Assembly (NCBI RefSeq): GCF_005747095.1
Contig: NZ_SWLG01000028.1
Coordinates: 1-34,888 of the forward strand
Reading direction: 5' to 3'
DNA length: 34,888 nt
DNA from: Exobacillus caeni
GTDB taxonomy: Bacteria; Bacillota; Bacilli; Bacillales; Guptibacillaceae
Shown here: in pieces, positions 28,198 through 34,888 of the stretch
Layout of the letters: each line of letters opens with the position of its first letter
Numbering within the stretch: the stretch's first letter is position 1
The notes under the pieces: generated by a model
Told to the model about the DNA's origin: nothing
The model's database searches: none
Seen by the model: the letters and a program-made list of their open reading frames with translations, nothing else
Program-made: the position numbers and the translations under genes

Positions 28198-28431
28198 ATG
28201 GCACGTCAAGGACGCAGAGGACGTCGTCGTAAGGTTTGTTTCTTCACAGTAAACAAAATCACTTACATCGACTACAAAGATGTTGATCTACTAAGACGTT
28301 TCGTTTCTGAGCGTGGGAAAATTCTTCCTCGCCGTGTAACAGGAACAAGCGCTAAATACCAACGTCAATTGACTAGAGCGATCAAACGCGCTCGTCAAAT
28401 GGCATTGCTTCCATATGCAAGCGGTGAATAA
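28198..28431 (+). CDS. rpsR: 30S ribosomal protein S18
   Basis: This 77-residue, strongly basic protein has the S18 signature ([30 protein letters not shown] and [20 protein letters not shown]). Only one cysteine is present, in KVCFF. AAGGAGG lies nine bases before the ATG. It is the last gene of the rpsF operon, followed by a terminator. S18 with S6 would bind the leader at 27254-27297 for feedback control. Confidence 0.97.
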   Translation: MARQGRRGRRRKVCFFTVNKITYIDYKDVDLLRRFVSERGKILPRRVTGTSAKYQRQLTRAIKRARQMALLPYASGE

Positions 28432-28438
28432 TAGAGAA

Positions 28439-28466
28439 ACAGCAGGTTATCAGCCTGCTGTTTTTT
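28439..28466. terminator. Terminator after rpsR (also ends the convergent small gene)
   Basis: The stem ACAGCAGG (28439-28446) / CCTGCTGT (28454-28461) is followed by six T's. On the minus strand the same stem follows the stop of the 48-residue gene at 28465-28611, so it may work in both directions. Confidence 0.88.
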
Positions 28467-28611
28467 ATGTGCCTTTTTCGGCCTTAAAAGGATCTTTTTC
28501 TCCCTTTTCCCACATTAGTTCTTTTCCAGAATAAGTGTTTGCTTTCATCATCTTTCCCGTAAAAGGATTATGAACTTGTTGTATGATTTGTTTTTCTTCG
28601 TTGTTTTTCAT
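28465..28611 (-). CDS. Small protein of unknown function (48 residues)
   Basis: A complete frame on the minus strand begins ATG at 28611 (MKNNEEKQIIQQVHNPFTG) and ends KDPFKAEKGT. The composition is protein-like: charged, few hydrophobics, no cysteine. It shows two similar short motifs, NPFTGK and DPFKAEK. Upstream is GAGGCAGG, which could serve as a ribosome-binding site. I do not recognise the family. It is convergent with rpsR, shares its terminator and opposes the replication fork. Its predicted soluble, low-complexity nature would fit a small sporulation or stress protein, but that is a guess. It is too short for common length cut-offs. Confidence 0.6.
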   Translation of the reverse strand: MKNNEEKQIIQQVHNPFTGKMMKANTYSGKELMWEKGEKDPFKAEKGT

Positions 28612-28700
28612 GATTGCCTGCCTCACTTTTTATTGACTGTTTTCTTTTACTGTTTAATAAAGGGATGTCATTACCAGCAATTATTTTGAGGTCACCAGAC

Positions 28701-28800
28701 CCGCTATTTTTAATAAAAGGCCATTTTTAAAAATTTATAGGACATTGGTGCCGCTATTTACCGGTAAAACGCCTGTTTTGATTCGCTATTGAGCAAATAG
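28701..28800. repeat. Intergenic region with repeated CGCTATTT motifs
   Basis: CCGCTATTT occurs at 28701-28709 and 28751-28759, and CGCTATT at 28784-28790. The inverse AAATAGCGG is at 28795-28803, forming CGCTATT GAGC AAATAGCG. Such motifs occur as scattered repeats in several Bacillus relatives (recollection, not a search). The stretch 28612-29166 otherwise holds an inverted repeat zone at 28878-28907 (palindrome CCTGGAATTCCAGG, then CAGGCA / TGCCTG) after a lone TATAAT at 28865-28870. No further genes are clear there. Confidence 0.4.
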
Positions 28801-29166
28801 CGGAACATATGGCCTTAATATTTTCAAAAGCAGGATATTTTCACAAATAGAGGATTCAATGACCTATAATTCCTAATCCTGGAATTCCAGGCATCATGCA
28901 GTGCCTGAGTTTCCACACTCCTCAAGCGAGTTCCTGATATCTTTTATACACAAGGTGTCTTACTTTCCACTTCAATCAACTCTTTCTCAGAAGTACCTTG
29001 AAAACATCAAAAACAACAATCTTTTAGAAAGGAACTTTTCCATTTTAGTATTGGCAATAGTGCAGTGTTAATTCCATTCAGGTTTAGACGTTAAAATTTA
29101 CCGGTTATGGTTAGAGGACGAGCGTTGCACAATAGTTAATGAAATACTCCAGGGAGGCATCAAAAC

Positions 29167-29304
29167 ATGAGAAAAAGAAAAGGGCAGCGAAATGCTGCAA
29201 TAACAAACAATAATACTCCGACGGAAAGCCTGCCGGATGTAGAGGAAGAATATACAAGAAGCAACCATAACCGGCCTAAATACGGACCGGGATCAAAGAG
29301 TTAA
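29167..29304 (+). CDS. Small basic protein of unknown function (45 residues)
   Basis: The frame runs ATG 29167 to TAA 29304, beginning MRKRKGQRNAAITNNNTPTE and ending YGPGSKS. GGGAGG lies nine bases upstream and a well-formed terminator starts five bases after the stop, so this is a credible stand-alone gene. The protein is polar, with a basic N-terminus, an acidic centre (DVEEEYTRS) and a Gly/Ser/Lys end, and has no Cys or Trp. It resembles minor small acid-soluble spore proteins in size and composition, but I cannot match it to a named family. No promoter was identified with confidence. Confidence 0.7.
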   Translation: MRKRKGQRNAAITNNNTPTESLPDVEEEYTRSNHNRPKYGPGSKS

Positions 29305-29308
29305 TGTA

Positions 29309-29337
29309 AAGAGGAACGTCTTTCGTTTCTCTTTTTT
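29309..29337 (+). terminator. Terminator after the 45-residue gene
   Basis: The 10-bp stem AAGAGGAACG (29309-29318) / CGTTTCTCTT (29324-29333), with one G-T pair and a five-base loop, is followed by T's. Confidence 0.82.
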
Positions 29338-29464
29338 AAAGTTTTAACCCTGTTGGCACATAATTTCCCGCTTGGGAATAACTTCCATGTTTATGGCTGC
29401 TTCATCCGAGGTAAATAGAAACCATAACAATAACGGAACAGACATAACCAGGGAGGAACGAAAA

Positions 29465-29761
29465 ATGAAAAAGATTGAATCACAGAACATAACCATTTCA
29501 AATGAGTTCACAATTAATCAGTTAACAAGCTTTGTTAAAAAAGCAAAAACATTTAAAAGCAATATTTTAATTTATAAAAATGGCCAGCATATCGATGGCA
29601 AAAAACTAACGAATTTAATTTCCTTCTATTTGACGATTAAATCTCAAAATTCAGTTCTTCTAGTAGCTGAAGGTTCAGACGCAAAGGAAGCTATAAATTC
29701 TCTGACGGAAAAGCTAGAAGGAACGGAAGCAAAAGTCCCAGGCAACCTAACATTTTCATAA
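29465..29761 (+). CDS. Degenerate HPr-like protein lacking phosphorylation sites
   Basis: This 98-residue protein aligns by eye with the PTS phosphocarrier HPr along its whole length. The match covers ISNEFTINQLTSFVKKAKTF (cf. the His15 helix), NILIYKNGQHIDGKKLTNLI (cf. the Ser46 region) and LLVAEGSDAKEAINSLTEKLE (the best-kept part; HPr has isAEGSDEadAI). At the active site the HPr motif IHARPA is replaced by INQ--LT, so His15 and Arg17 are absent. The Ser46 position appears to be Lys or Leu/Thr depending on the gap. It cannot be a phosphocarrier and may be a regulatory or structural relative. The ATG at 29465 is eight bases after GGGAGG. The frame upstream to 29372 is not supported. The gene stands alone between two terminators. 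Confidence 0.7.
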   Translation: MKKIESQNITISNEFTINQLTSFVKKAKTFKSNILIYKNGQHIDGKKLTNLISFYLTIKSQNSVLLVAEGSDAKEAINSLTEKLEGTEAKVPGNLTFS

Positions 29762-29771
29762 ACCATATTGC

Positions 29772-29811
29772 AACCTCGCCAGTCGGCGGGGGTTCTTTAT
29801 GTTTTTTCATC
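29772..29811 (+). terminator. Probable terminator after the HPr-like gene
   Basis: The stem CCTCGCC (29774-29780) / GGCGGGG (29785-29791) with a four-base loop is followed by TTCTTTATGTTTTTT. The T-run is interrupted. It is 11-12 bases after the stop. Confidence 0.65.
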
Positions 29812-29887
29812 CGATTTACATATTTACTGAATGAAGATCAAATTCTCTTTACCGTAAAAATAAATTAAATTCAAACTAATGAAACAT

Positions 29888-29916
29888 TTGCTGTTAGGCT
29901 AAGAAACTCATAAAAT
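29888..29916 (+). promoter_or_regulatory. Possible sigma-A promoter of yybS-gdpP-rplI-dnaC
   Basis: TTGCTG (29888-29893), 17-base spacer, TAAAAT (29911-29916), with yybS 97 bases further on. Four of six and five of six consensus bases match. The rest of the gap 29812-30012 shows nothing else. Confidence 0.5.
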
Positions 29917-30012
29917 AGTAAGATAAGCAAAATAAAACCATTCAAAGGCGGAAGAATTCCAGGGCTTTGTTATAGAAAAAATTATGAAATTGAACGGTAA
30001 GGATGGTTAGAA

Positions 30013-30939
30013 GTGAGAAATGATCGATTAAGGCAATTGACGGAAGGGGCAGTACTGGCAGCGATCTATGCCGTGTTCCTGGTTATTACCCTGTACATTC
30101 CGGTACTTGGTACGTTAACATTATGGCTGCTTCCTCTTCCATTTATTTTAATGGTTGTTCGCCGGGGCATTAACAGTGGAATTTTCCTCTGGTTTGTTAC
30201 ATTAGCGCTCACTATGATCGTAGGCGGAATTATTTCTTTGCCAGGAACAATCATGTTTGGTACCGGGGGACTTGTCACAGGATATCTATATAGCAAAAGA
30301 AAGCCTGCATTTTTAATCCTTCTTGGCGGAAGCTTAACTTATATTGCGAATGTCGTTGTTGTTTTTATTGCAAGTGTTTTATTTTTTGATATAAACCCGC
30401 TTAATGAAGGCCAGAAATTGATGGAAGAGTCGATTCGACAGGCTGCATCGATTTCAAAAATGCTTGGGCAAAATAATACAGAACAAATGAACATGATGCT
30501 GGATATGACTAGATTAATTCAATATTTAGCTCCTACTTTTTTTGTTCTGATGGGAATTGTGCTGGCTTTAATCTCTCAAATCATTGCCACTGCTGTGTTG
30601 AGGCGTTTTAGGTTCCAGCCTCCAGAGTGGAAGCCATTCCGTGAGTGGACATTTCCGAAGAGCTTTTTGTGGTATTATTTAGGTGTTACGATTTTAATGA
30701 TGGCAGGGCTTGAAGAAGGGTCGATGGTATATATTGCAACAATAAACCTTTATTATCTTCTTCAGGTTTTTATAGCTGTTCAGGGACTGGCCGTTATTTT
30801 TTACTTTAGTTATGCTAAGAATTGGCCAAAGATTGTTCCTGTCATCCTCTCAGTATTTGCTTTAATCTTTGTTTCCCTTGTTGTTATATTAGGTATAATT
30901 GACTTAGGATTTAATTTAAGAAAGCGGATGAAAACTTAA
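30013..30939 (+). CDS. yybS: YybS family membrane protein (DUF2232)
   Basis: This 308-residue integral membrane protein has about eight predicted helices and begins MRNDRLRQLTEGAVLAAIYAVFL from a GTG. The pattern LTEGAxLAAIY and the mid-protein loop 128-165 match the YybS/DUF2232 family, whose N-terminal half resembles S-component (ECF transporter) membrane proteins. The function is unknown. It precedes gdpP by 15 bases, the conserved arrangement yybS-gdpP-rplI-dnaC in bacilli, and is probably co-transcribed. The ribosome-binding site (AAGGATGG) is modest. Confidence 0.9.
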   Translation: MRNDRLRQLTEGAVLAAIYAVFLVITLYIPVLGTLTLWLLPLPFILMVVRRGINSGIFLWFVTLALTMIVGGIISLPGTIMFGTGGLVTGYLYSKRKPAFLILLGGSLTYIANVVVVFIASVLFFDINPLNEGQKLMEESIRQAASISKMLGQNNTEQMNMMLDMTRLIQYLAPTFFVLMGIVLALISQIIATAVLRRFRFQPPEWKPFREWTFPKSFLWYYLGVTILMMAGLEEGSMVYIATINLYYLLQVFIAVQGLAVIFYFSYAKNWPKIVPVILSVFALIFVSLVVILGIIDLGFNLRKRMKT

Positions 30940-30954
30940 CTAGGAGCTGAAAAT

Positions 30955-32928
30955 ATGCCAGAGTTTTTGACAAAACGGTGGCATGGTTATCATGTGATAG
31001 CCCTGTTTGTCATCTCCATTCTCTTTATTGGAATCATAGCGTATTATAATTGGATTCTGGGAATAGCCAGTGTCGTGATCATGACACTGCTTGTTTACAA
31101 TGCAGTTAGGGCTGAGTCAGCTTTTCAAGAAGATGTGAAAGGTTATTTATCTACTCTTTCCCATCGTGTTCGAAAAGTGGGCGATGAAGCGCTGATGGAG
31201 ATGCCCATTGGAATCATTTTATATGATGAAGATTGCAGAGTGGAATGGACCAATCCGTATATGCCTCACGTTATTGGTGAAGAGCCGTTAATCGGACAGT
31301 CGCTGAACTTTATTTCGGACAAAATTATTCCTTTTATAAAGGCGGAAGCCGATCGGGAGATTATCCCTATCAATAAAAGGAAATACCTGGTGCATTTTAA
31401 ACAGGAAGAAAGATTGTTATACTTTTTTGATGTAAGTGAAAAAGTTGAGCTTGAAAAACAGTACCGTGATGAGCAGACTGTGTTAGCTTTCATTTTTCTA
31501 GACAATTATGATGAGGTGACACAGGGGCTTGGTGACCAGGTTCGAAGCAACATTAACAGCCAGGTGACATCGATGTTAAACAGATGGGCGGAGGAAAATG
31601 GAATTTTCCTTAAACGAAGTTCTTCAGAACGGTTTTTTGCTGTTTTCAACCAGGCTACTTTATCAGAATTAGAAAAAACAAAGTTCTCTGTACTGGATGA
31701 AGTTCGTGATATGACATCCAAAGAGAACGTGCCGTTGACATTAAGCATCGGTGTCGGAAGCGGACATGCATCGCTTCCAGAATTAGGGCAGTTGGCACAG
31801 TCAAGCCTGGATCTTGCACTTGGACGAGGCGGAGACCAGGTCGCAATAAAGCAGATGAATGGAAAAGTAAAGTTTTATGGCGGAAAAACAAACCCAATCG
31901 AAAAAAGAACAAGGGTAAGAGCCAGAGTGATTTCCCATGCGCTTCGTGAGTTAGTCCTTGATAGCGACCAGGTGATGATTATGGGACATGCCCATCCTGA
32001 CATGGATTCCATCGGTGCAGCCATTGGGATTTTAAAAGTTGCTCAGGCAAATGGAAAAGAAGGGTTCGTCGTTTTTGATCAGAACCAAAAGACAACCGGT
32101 GTAACAAAGCTAATTGAACAGGTTCAACAAAACGAGCATCTATGGGCAAGGTTTATCGATCCAGACGATGCACTTGAAAACAGCACCCACAACACGCTGC
32201 TTGTTGTGGTAGATACCCATAAACCTTCTCTCGTTATGGATGATAGGCTGCTGAATAAGCTTGATCGTGTAGTCGTGATCGACCATCATAGAAGGGCTGA
32301 AGAATTTATAGAGGATCCTGTGCTTGTTTATATGGAACCTTATGCATCCTCTACCGCCGAACTAGTCACAGAGCTGTTCGAATACCAGCCGAAGCGTTTG
32401 AAAATGGATATTTTAGAAGCAACAGCTTTGTTAGCCGGAATCATTGTGGATACAAAAAGCTTTACGCTTCGCACAGGCTCAAGAACCTTTGATGCTGCAT
32501 CATACCTGCGGGCCCATGGAGCGGATACGATATTAGTACAGGAATTTTTGCGTGAAGATATAAGGCAGTACATTCGCCGTTCTAAAATCATTGAAAATGC
32601 CAGGATATATAAAAGTGGTATTTGCATAGCAAAAGGAGATCCAACAGAAGCATACGACCAGGTGATGATTGCTCAGGCTGCAGATACGCTCCTTTCTATG
32701 AGCGGAGTGGTTGCCTCGTTCGTGATCTCAAAACGGAAAGACGGGAAAATCAGCATTAGTGCCCGTTCCCTTGGTGAAGTTAATGTTCAGCTGATCATGG
32801 AAGGACTCCATGGAGGCGGACATTTAACAAATGCTGCTACTCAGATAGAAGATGCTACAATAGAAGAAGCAGAAAATATGCTAAAAGGGACCATTGATGA
32901 GTATTTAGAAGGGGGAAAAGAAGCATGA
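30955..32928 (+). CDS. gdpP: Cyclic-di-AMP phosphodiesterase GdpP (YybT)
   Basis: GdpP hydrolyses c-di-AMP and so affects cell-wall stress tolerance and potassium balance. It is 657 residues. There are two membrane helices (about 12-30 and 33-51), then a PAS-like domain (about 80-150, heme-binding in B. subtilis) and a degenerate GGDEF domain (about 175-305; the sequence [11 protein letters not shown] is kept, but the catalytic GGDEF motif is not). The DHH-DHHA1 phosphodiesterase follows, with H345, D349 and D351 in [13 protein letters not shown]420, DHH at 443-445 and GGGH near the C-terminus as expected metal and catalytic residues. It overlaps rplI by four bases (ATGA). AGGAG lies eight bases before the ATG. 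Confidence 0.97.
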   Translation: MPEFLTKRWHGYHVIALFVISILFIGIIAYYNWILGIASVVIMTLLVYNAVRAESAFQEDVKGYLSTLSHRVRKVGDEALMEMPIGIILYDEDCRVEWTNPYMPHVIGEEPLIGQSLNFISDKIIPFIKAEADREIIPINKRKYLVHFKQEERLLYFFDVSEKVELEKQYRDEQTVLAFIFLDNYDEVTQGLGDQVRSNINSQVTSMLNRWAEENGIFLKRSSSERFFAVFNQATLSELEKTKFSVLDEVRDMTSKENVPLTLSIGVGSGHASLPELGQLAQSSLDLALGRGGDQVAIKQMNGKVKFYGGKTNPIEKRTRVRARVISHALRELVLDSDQVMIMGHAHPDMDSIGAAIGILKVAQANGKEGFVVFDQNQKTTGVTKLIEQVQQNEHLWARFIDPDDALENSTHNTLLVVVDTHKPSLVMDDRLLNKLDRVVVIDHHRRAEEFIEDPVLVYMEPYASSTAELVTELFEYQPKRLKMDILEATALLAGIIVDTKSFTLRTGSRTFDAASYLRAHGADTILVQEFLREDIRQYIRRSKIIENARIYKSGICIAKGDPTEAYDQVMIAQAADTLLSMSGVVASFVISKRKDGKISISARSLGEVNVQLIMEGLHGGGHLTNAATQIEDATIEEAENMLKGTIDEYLEGGKEA

Positions 32929-33371
32929 AAGTAATTTTTCTTCAAGATGTTAAAGGAAAAGGAAAAAAAGGGGAAGTAAAGAACGTTGCTGATGGGTATG
33001 CAAGAAACCACTTGCTGCCGAACAACCTTGCTGTAGAAGCGAATAAGGGAAATGTAAAAACGCTTGAAGCCAAAAAGCGCAGCGATGATAAGAAAGCTGA
33101 AGAAGAACTGAACGAAGCAAAAAAATTAAAAGAGGAAATTGAGAGCCTTGAAGTTAACATTCCTCAAAAGTCCGGGGAAGGCGGCCGCCTTTTCGGATCT
33201 GTAACAAGCAAAAATATTGCGGAAGCTTTGAAAAAGAAAAAAATTAAAATCGATAAGAGAAAAATAGAATTAGCTGAACCGATCCGTTCACTGGGTTATA
33301 CGAATGTTCCAATCAAATTACATCCAGAAGTTACAGCAACAGTTAAAGTTCACGTCGTTGAAGGCAAATAA
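32925..33371 (+). CDS. rplI: 50S ribosomal protein L9
   Basis: L9 is a two-domain protein of the large subunit that binds 23S rRNA near the L1 stalk. It is 148 residues. The N-terminal domain begins [32 protein letters not shown] (signature read in pieces), followed by a long charged linker helix (about 41-75) and the C-terminal domain ([13 protein letters not shown] and ending KVHVVEGK). The start overlaps the gdpP stop, so translation is coupled. The gap to dnaC is 49 bases and has no clear terminator. Confidence 0.97.
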   Translation: MKVIFLQDVKGKGKKGEVKNVADGYARNHLLPNNLAVEANKGNVKTLEAKKRSDDKKAEEELNEAKKLKEEIESLEVNIPQKSGEGGRLFGSVTSKNIAEALKKKKIKIDKRKIELAEPIRSLGYTNVPIKLHPEVTATVKVHVVEGK

Positions 33372-33420
33372 CGAATGAGCGGTTGGACCAGCGAAACATT
33401 AAACTCAGGGGGAACAAAAC

Positions 33421-34782
33421 ATGAGTGATATATTTGCTGATCGAACACCACCGTCTAATATAGAAGCAGAACAAGCCGTTATCGGTGCGATCTTTTTAGA
33501 GCCAGATGCATTGACCTCGGCAACTGAAATTCTCCAGCCTGAAGATTTTTACCGGGCATCCCACCAGAGGATTTTCCAGGTGATGGTTGAGCTTTCTGAA
33601 AAGGGGGAGCCGATTGACCTTGTTACGGTAACATCAGAACTGCAAGACCGAAAGCTATTGGAGGAAATCGGAGGGGTTTCCTATTTAAGTGATGTTGCAA
33701 ATGCTGTCCCGACAGCGGCAAACATCGAGTATTACAGCAAAATTGTCGAAGAAAAATCGATTTTAAGGCGCCTGATCAGAACTGCAACAGAAATTGCTAC
33801 TGATGGTTACACGAAAGAAGATGAAGTAGAAACCCTTCTTTCCGAAGCTGAAAAGTCGATTATGGAAGTGGCACAGCGGAAAAACACCGGCGCCTTTATC
33901 TCGATTAAGGATGTGCTTGTTCAAACCTACGATAACATTGAAATGTTAGTAAACAACCAGGGGGAAGTTACCGGCATTCCGACGGGTTTCTCTGAGCTCG
34001 ACCGGATGACGGCTGGCTTTCAGCGAAATGACCTTATCATAGTAGCGGCCCGTCCTTCGGTTGGTAAGACGGCGTTTGCTTTGAATATTGCTCAGAACGT
34101 AGCAACAAAAACGGATGAAAATGTCGCGATTTTCAGCCTTGAGATGGGAGCCGACCAGCTTGTAATGCGTATGCTGTGCGCTGAAGGCAACATCGATGCC
34201 CAGCGTTTAAGAACAGGAAGGCTTACTCCTGAAGATTGGCAGAAGCTTACGATGGCGATGGGCTCCTTATCCAATGCAGGAATCTATATCGACGACACAC
34301 CAGGAATAAGAGTTAATGATATACGGGCAAAGTGCCGGAGATTAAAACAGGAAAAAGGGCTTGGCATGATTTTGATTGACTATATGCAGCTTATTCGAGG
34401 AAACGGAAGCACGGAAAGTCGCCAGCAGGAGGTTTCCGAGATTTCCCGTTCCCTAAAAGGGATCGCAAGGGAGCTTGAGGTTCCTGTTATTTCCCTGTCA
34501 CAGCTGTCACGTGGTGTAGAATCACGGCAGGACAAGCGCCCGATGATGTCCGACATCCGTGAATCGGGAAGTATTGAGCAGGATGCCGATATCGTTGCAT
34601 TCCTATACCGTGATGACTATTACGATAAAGAAAGTGAAGCGAAGAACATTATAGAAATCATTATTGCGAAGCAGCGTAACGGTCCGGTTGGAACTGTCGA
34701 ACTAGCATTTGTAAAAGAGTTTAATAAATTCGTTAACCTGGAGCGGCGCCACGATGAAAGTGAGATGCCGCCTGGAGCATAA
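33421..34782 (+). CDS. dnaC: Replicative DNA helicase DnaC (DnaB family)
   Basis: This is the hexameric replicative helicase (called DnaC in Bacillus, DnaB in E. coli). It is 453 residues. The N-terminal DnaB domain (PPSNIEAEQAVIGAIFLEPDAL) leads to a linker and a RecA-like ATPase with Walker A ARPSVGKT at about 210-217. Further motifs are SLEMGADQL, LIDYMQLI (Walker B), SQLSRGVESR and DIRESGSIEQDADIV. It is loaded at oriC by DnaI with DnaB/DnaD in this group. A GGGGGAA ribosome-binding site is present. It is followed 20 or so bases later by the left end of an insertion sequence instead of the usual purA spacer. Confidence 0.97.
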   Translation: MSDIFADRTPPSNIEAEQAVIGAIFLEPDALTSATEILQPEDFYRASHQRIFQVMVELSEKGEPIDLVTVTSELQDRKLLEEIGGVSYLSDVANAVPTAANIEYYSKIVEEKSILRRLIRTATEIATDGYTKEDEVETLLSEAEKSIMEVAQRKNTGAFISIKDVLVQTYDNIEMLVNNQGEVTGIPTGFSELDRMTAGFQRNDLIIVAARPSVGKTAFALNIAQNVATKTDENVAIFSLEMGADQLVMRMLCAEGNIDAQRLRTGRLTPEDWQKLTMAMGSLSNAGIYIDDTPGIRVNDIRAKCRRLKQEKGLGMILIDYMQLIRGNGSTESRQQEVSEISRSLKGIARELEVPVISLSQLSRGVESRQDKRPMMSDIRESGSIEQDADIVAFLYRDDYYDKESEAKNIIEIIIAKQRNGPVGTVELAFVKEFNKFVNLERRHDESEMPPGA

Positions 34783-34802
34783 AAAGAGTCCATCAGGTAC
34801 CG

Positions 34803-34842
34803 ACCCCCGAAAGTTAGAGTAATAAATCTAACTTTCGGGGGT
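34803..34842 (+). terminator. 16-bp hairpin at the IS end, covering the transposase ribosome-binding site
   Basis: ACCCCCGAAAGTTAGA (34803-34818) pairs perfectly with TCTAACTTTCGGGGGT (34827-34842) around an eight-base loop, followed by GTTTTTAT. It can act as the terminator of dnaC. The right arm GGGGGTG is also the only plausible Shine-Dalgarno sequence of the transposase. Confidence 0.8.
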
Positions 34843-34848
34843 GTTTTT

Positions 34849-34888
34849 ATGGCCAAATATAGTGAGGAATTTAAAATAAAACTTGTCA
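34849..34888 (+). CDS. IS3-family transposase OrfA, N-terminus (partial at the window edge)
   Basis: ATG at 34849 begins MAKYSEEFKIKLV, a start typical of the helix-turn-helix OrfA proteins of IS3 elements. Only 13 codons are visible. GGGGGTG lies five or six bases upstream, inside a hairpin. The catalytic OrfB and the right end lie outside the window, so the family is inferred from the N-terminus and the IS end. Confidence 0.7.
   Translation, partial: MAKYSEEFKIKLV

Larger units (their letters stand above)
34797..34888 (+). mobile_element. Left end of an insertion sequence, probable IS3 family (partial)
   Basis: An inverted-repeat-like end (GACCCCCGAAAGTTAGAG) resembles the ends of IS150-type IS3 elements. 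A transposase OrfA start follows, and the element runs off the right edge. The exact terminal base (about 34797) and the target duplication cannot be fixed without the other end. It sits right after dnaC, in a spot where no IS is expected in the conserved gene order. Confidence 0.65.

Noticed and set aside
28930-29010. Minus-strand fragment that could encode a short peptide ending in KTPCV
   Set aside because: No start codon with a ribosome-binding site and only about 20 codons; could be a gene remnant, but not supportable.
29363-29379. Possible Noc-binding site (ATTTCCCGCTTGGGAAT)
   Set aside because: The known site is ATTTCCCGGGAAAT without a gap. Here three extra bases separate the halves, so it is more likely a chance inverted repeat.

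Overview
This window is the replication-origin segment of a Bacillaceae chromosome. It was identified by gene order (rRNA - gyrA - gyrB - remB - recF - yaaA - dnaN - dnaA - oriC - rpmH - rnpA - yidD - spoIIIJ - jag - mnmE - mnmG - rsmG - noc - soj - spo0J ... ychF - rpsF - ssb - rpsR ... yybS - gdpP - rplI - dnaC) and by proteins that read as clear relatives of the Bacillus subtilis ones. noc, remB, the degenerate-GGDEF GdpP and yyaC point to a spore-forming Bacillus relative. I cannot assign the genus from the sequence alone.

Layout. Positions 1-98 are the 5' end of a 16S rRNA gene on the minus strand, preceded (100-421) by three tandem sigma-A promoters. From 523 to 9915 all genes are on the minus strand: gyrA, gyrB, remB, recF, yaaA, dnaN, dnaA. 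oriC is bipartite. One DnaA-box cluster lies upstream of dnaA (10029-10360). The second lies between dnaA and dnaN (8447-8558) and carries a recognisable DnaA-trio/AT-rich unwinding element (8395-8442). Right of oriC nearly everything is on the plus strand, so transcription follows both replication forks. The plus-strand part starts with rpmH-rnpA-yidD-spoIIIJ-jag (ribosome, RNase P, membrane insertion, RNA binding), followed by tRNA-modification genes, the nucleoid-occlusion and ParABS partition genes with a parS inside parB, and an accessory stretch (20.7-25.7 kb). That stretch holds a cysteine-desulfurase-like protein, two membrane proteins of unknown role, YyaC, an MscS channel and a DUF951 protein. 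Then come ychF, the autoregulated-looking rpsF-ssb-rpsR operon, and an intergenic accessory island (28.4-30.0 kb). The last block is yybS-gdpP-rplI-dnaC, ending in the left end of an insertion sequence of probable IS3 family.

Most of the window is conserved housekeeping DNA. The less ordinary parts are: the rpsR-yybS island, with two very small genes on opposite strands and an HPr-like protein that lacks both phosphorylation sites; a Bacillus-type repeat present as two inverted copies between oriC and rpmH; a palindromic DnaA-box pair in front of mnmE; a long structured leader before ychF; and a transposase whose ribosome-binding site is buried in a strong hairpin. I found no CRISPR array, prophage, tRNA gene or new multi-gene defence system.

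Many starts were moved inward from the longest reading frame because a Shine-Dalgarno sequence fits the internal codon: gyrA, gyrB, recF, yaaA, dnaA, rnpA, spoIIIJ, mnmE, rsmG, soj, spo0J, yyaC, mscS, ychF, rpsF, ssb and the HPr-like gene. Several are TTG starts (dnaA, recF, soj).
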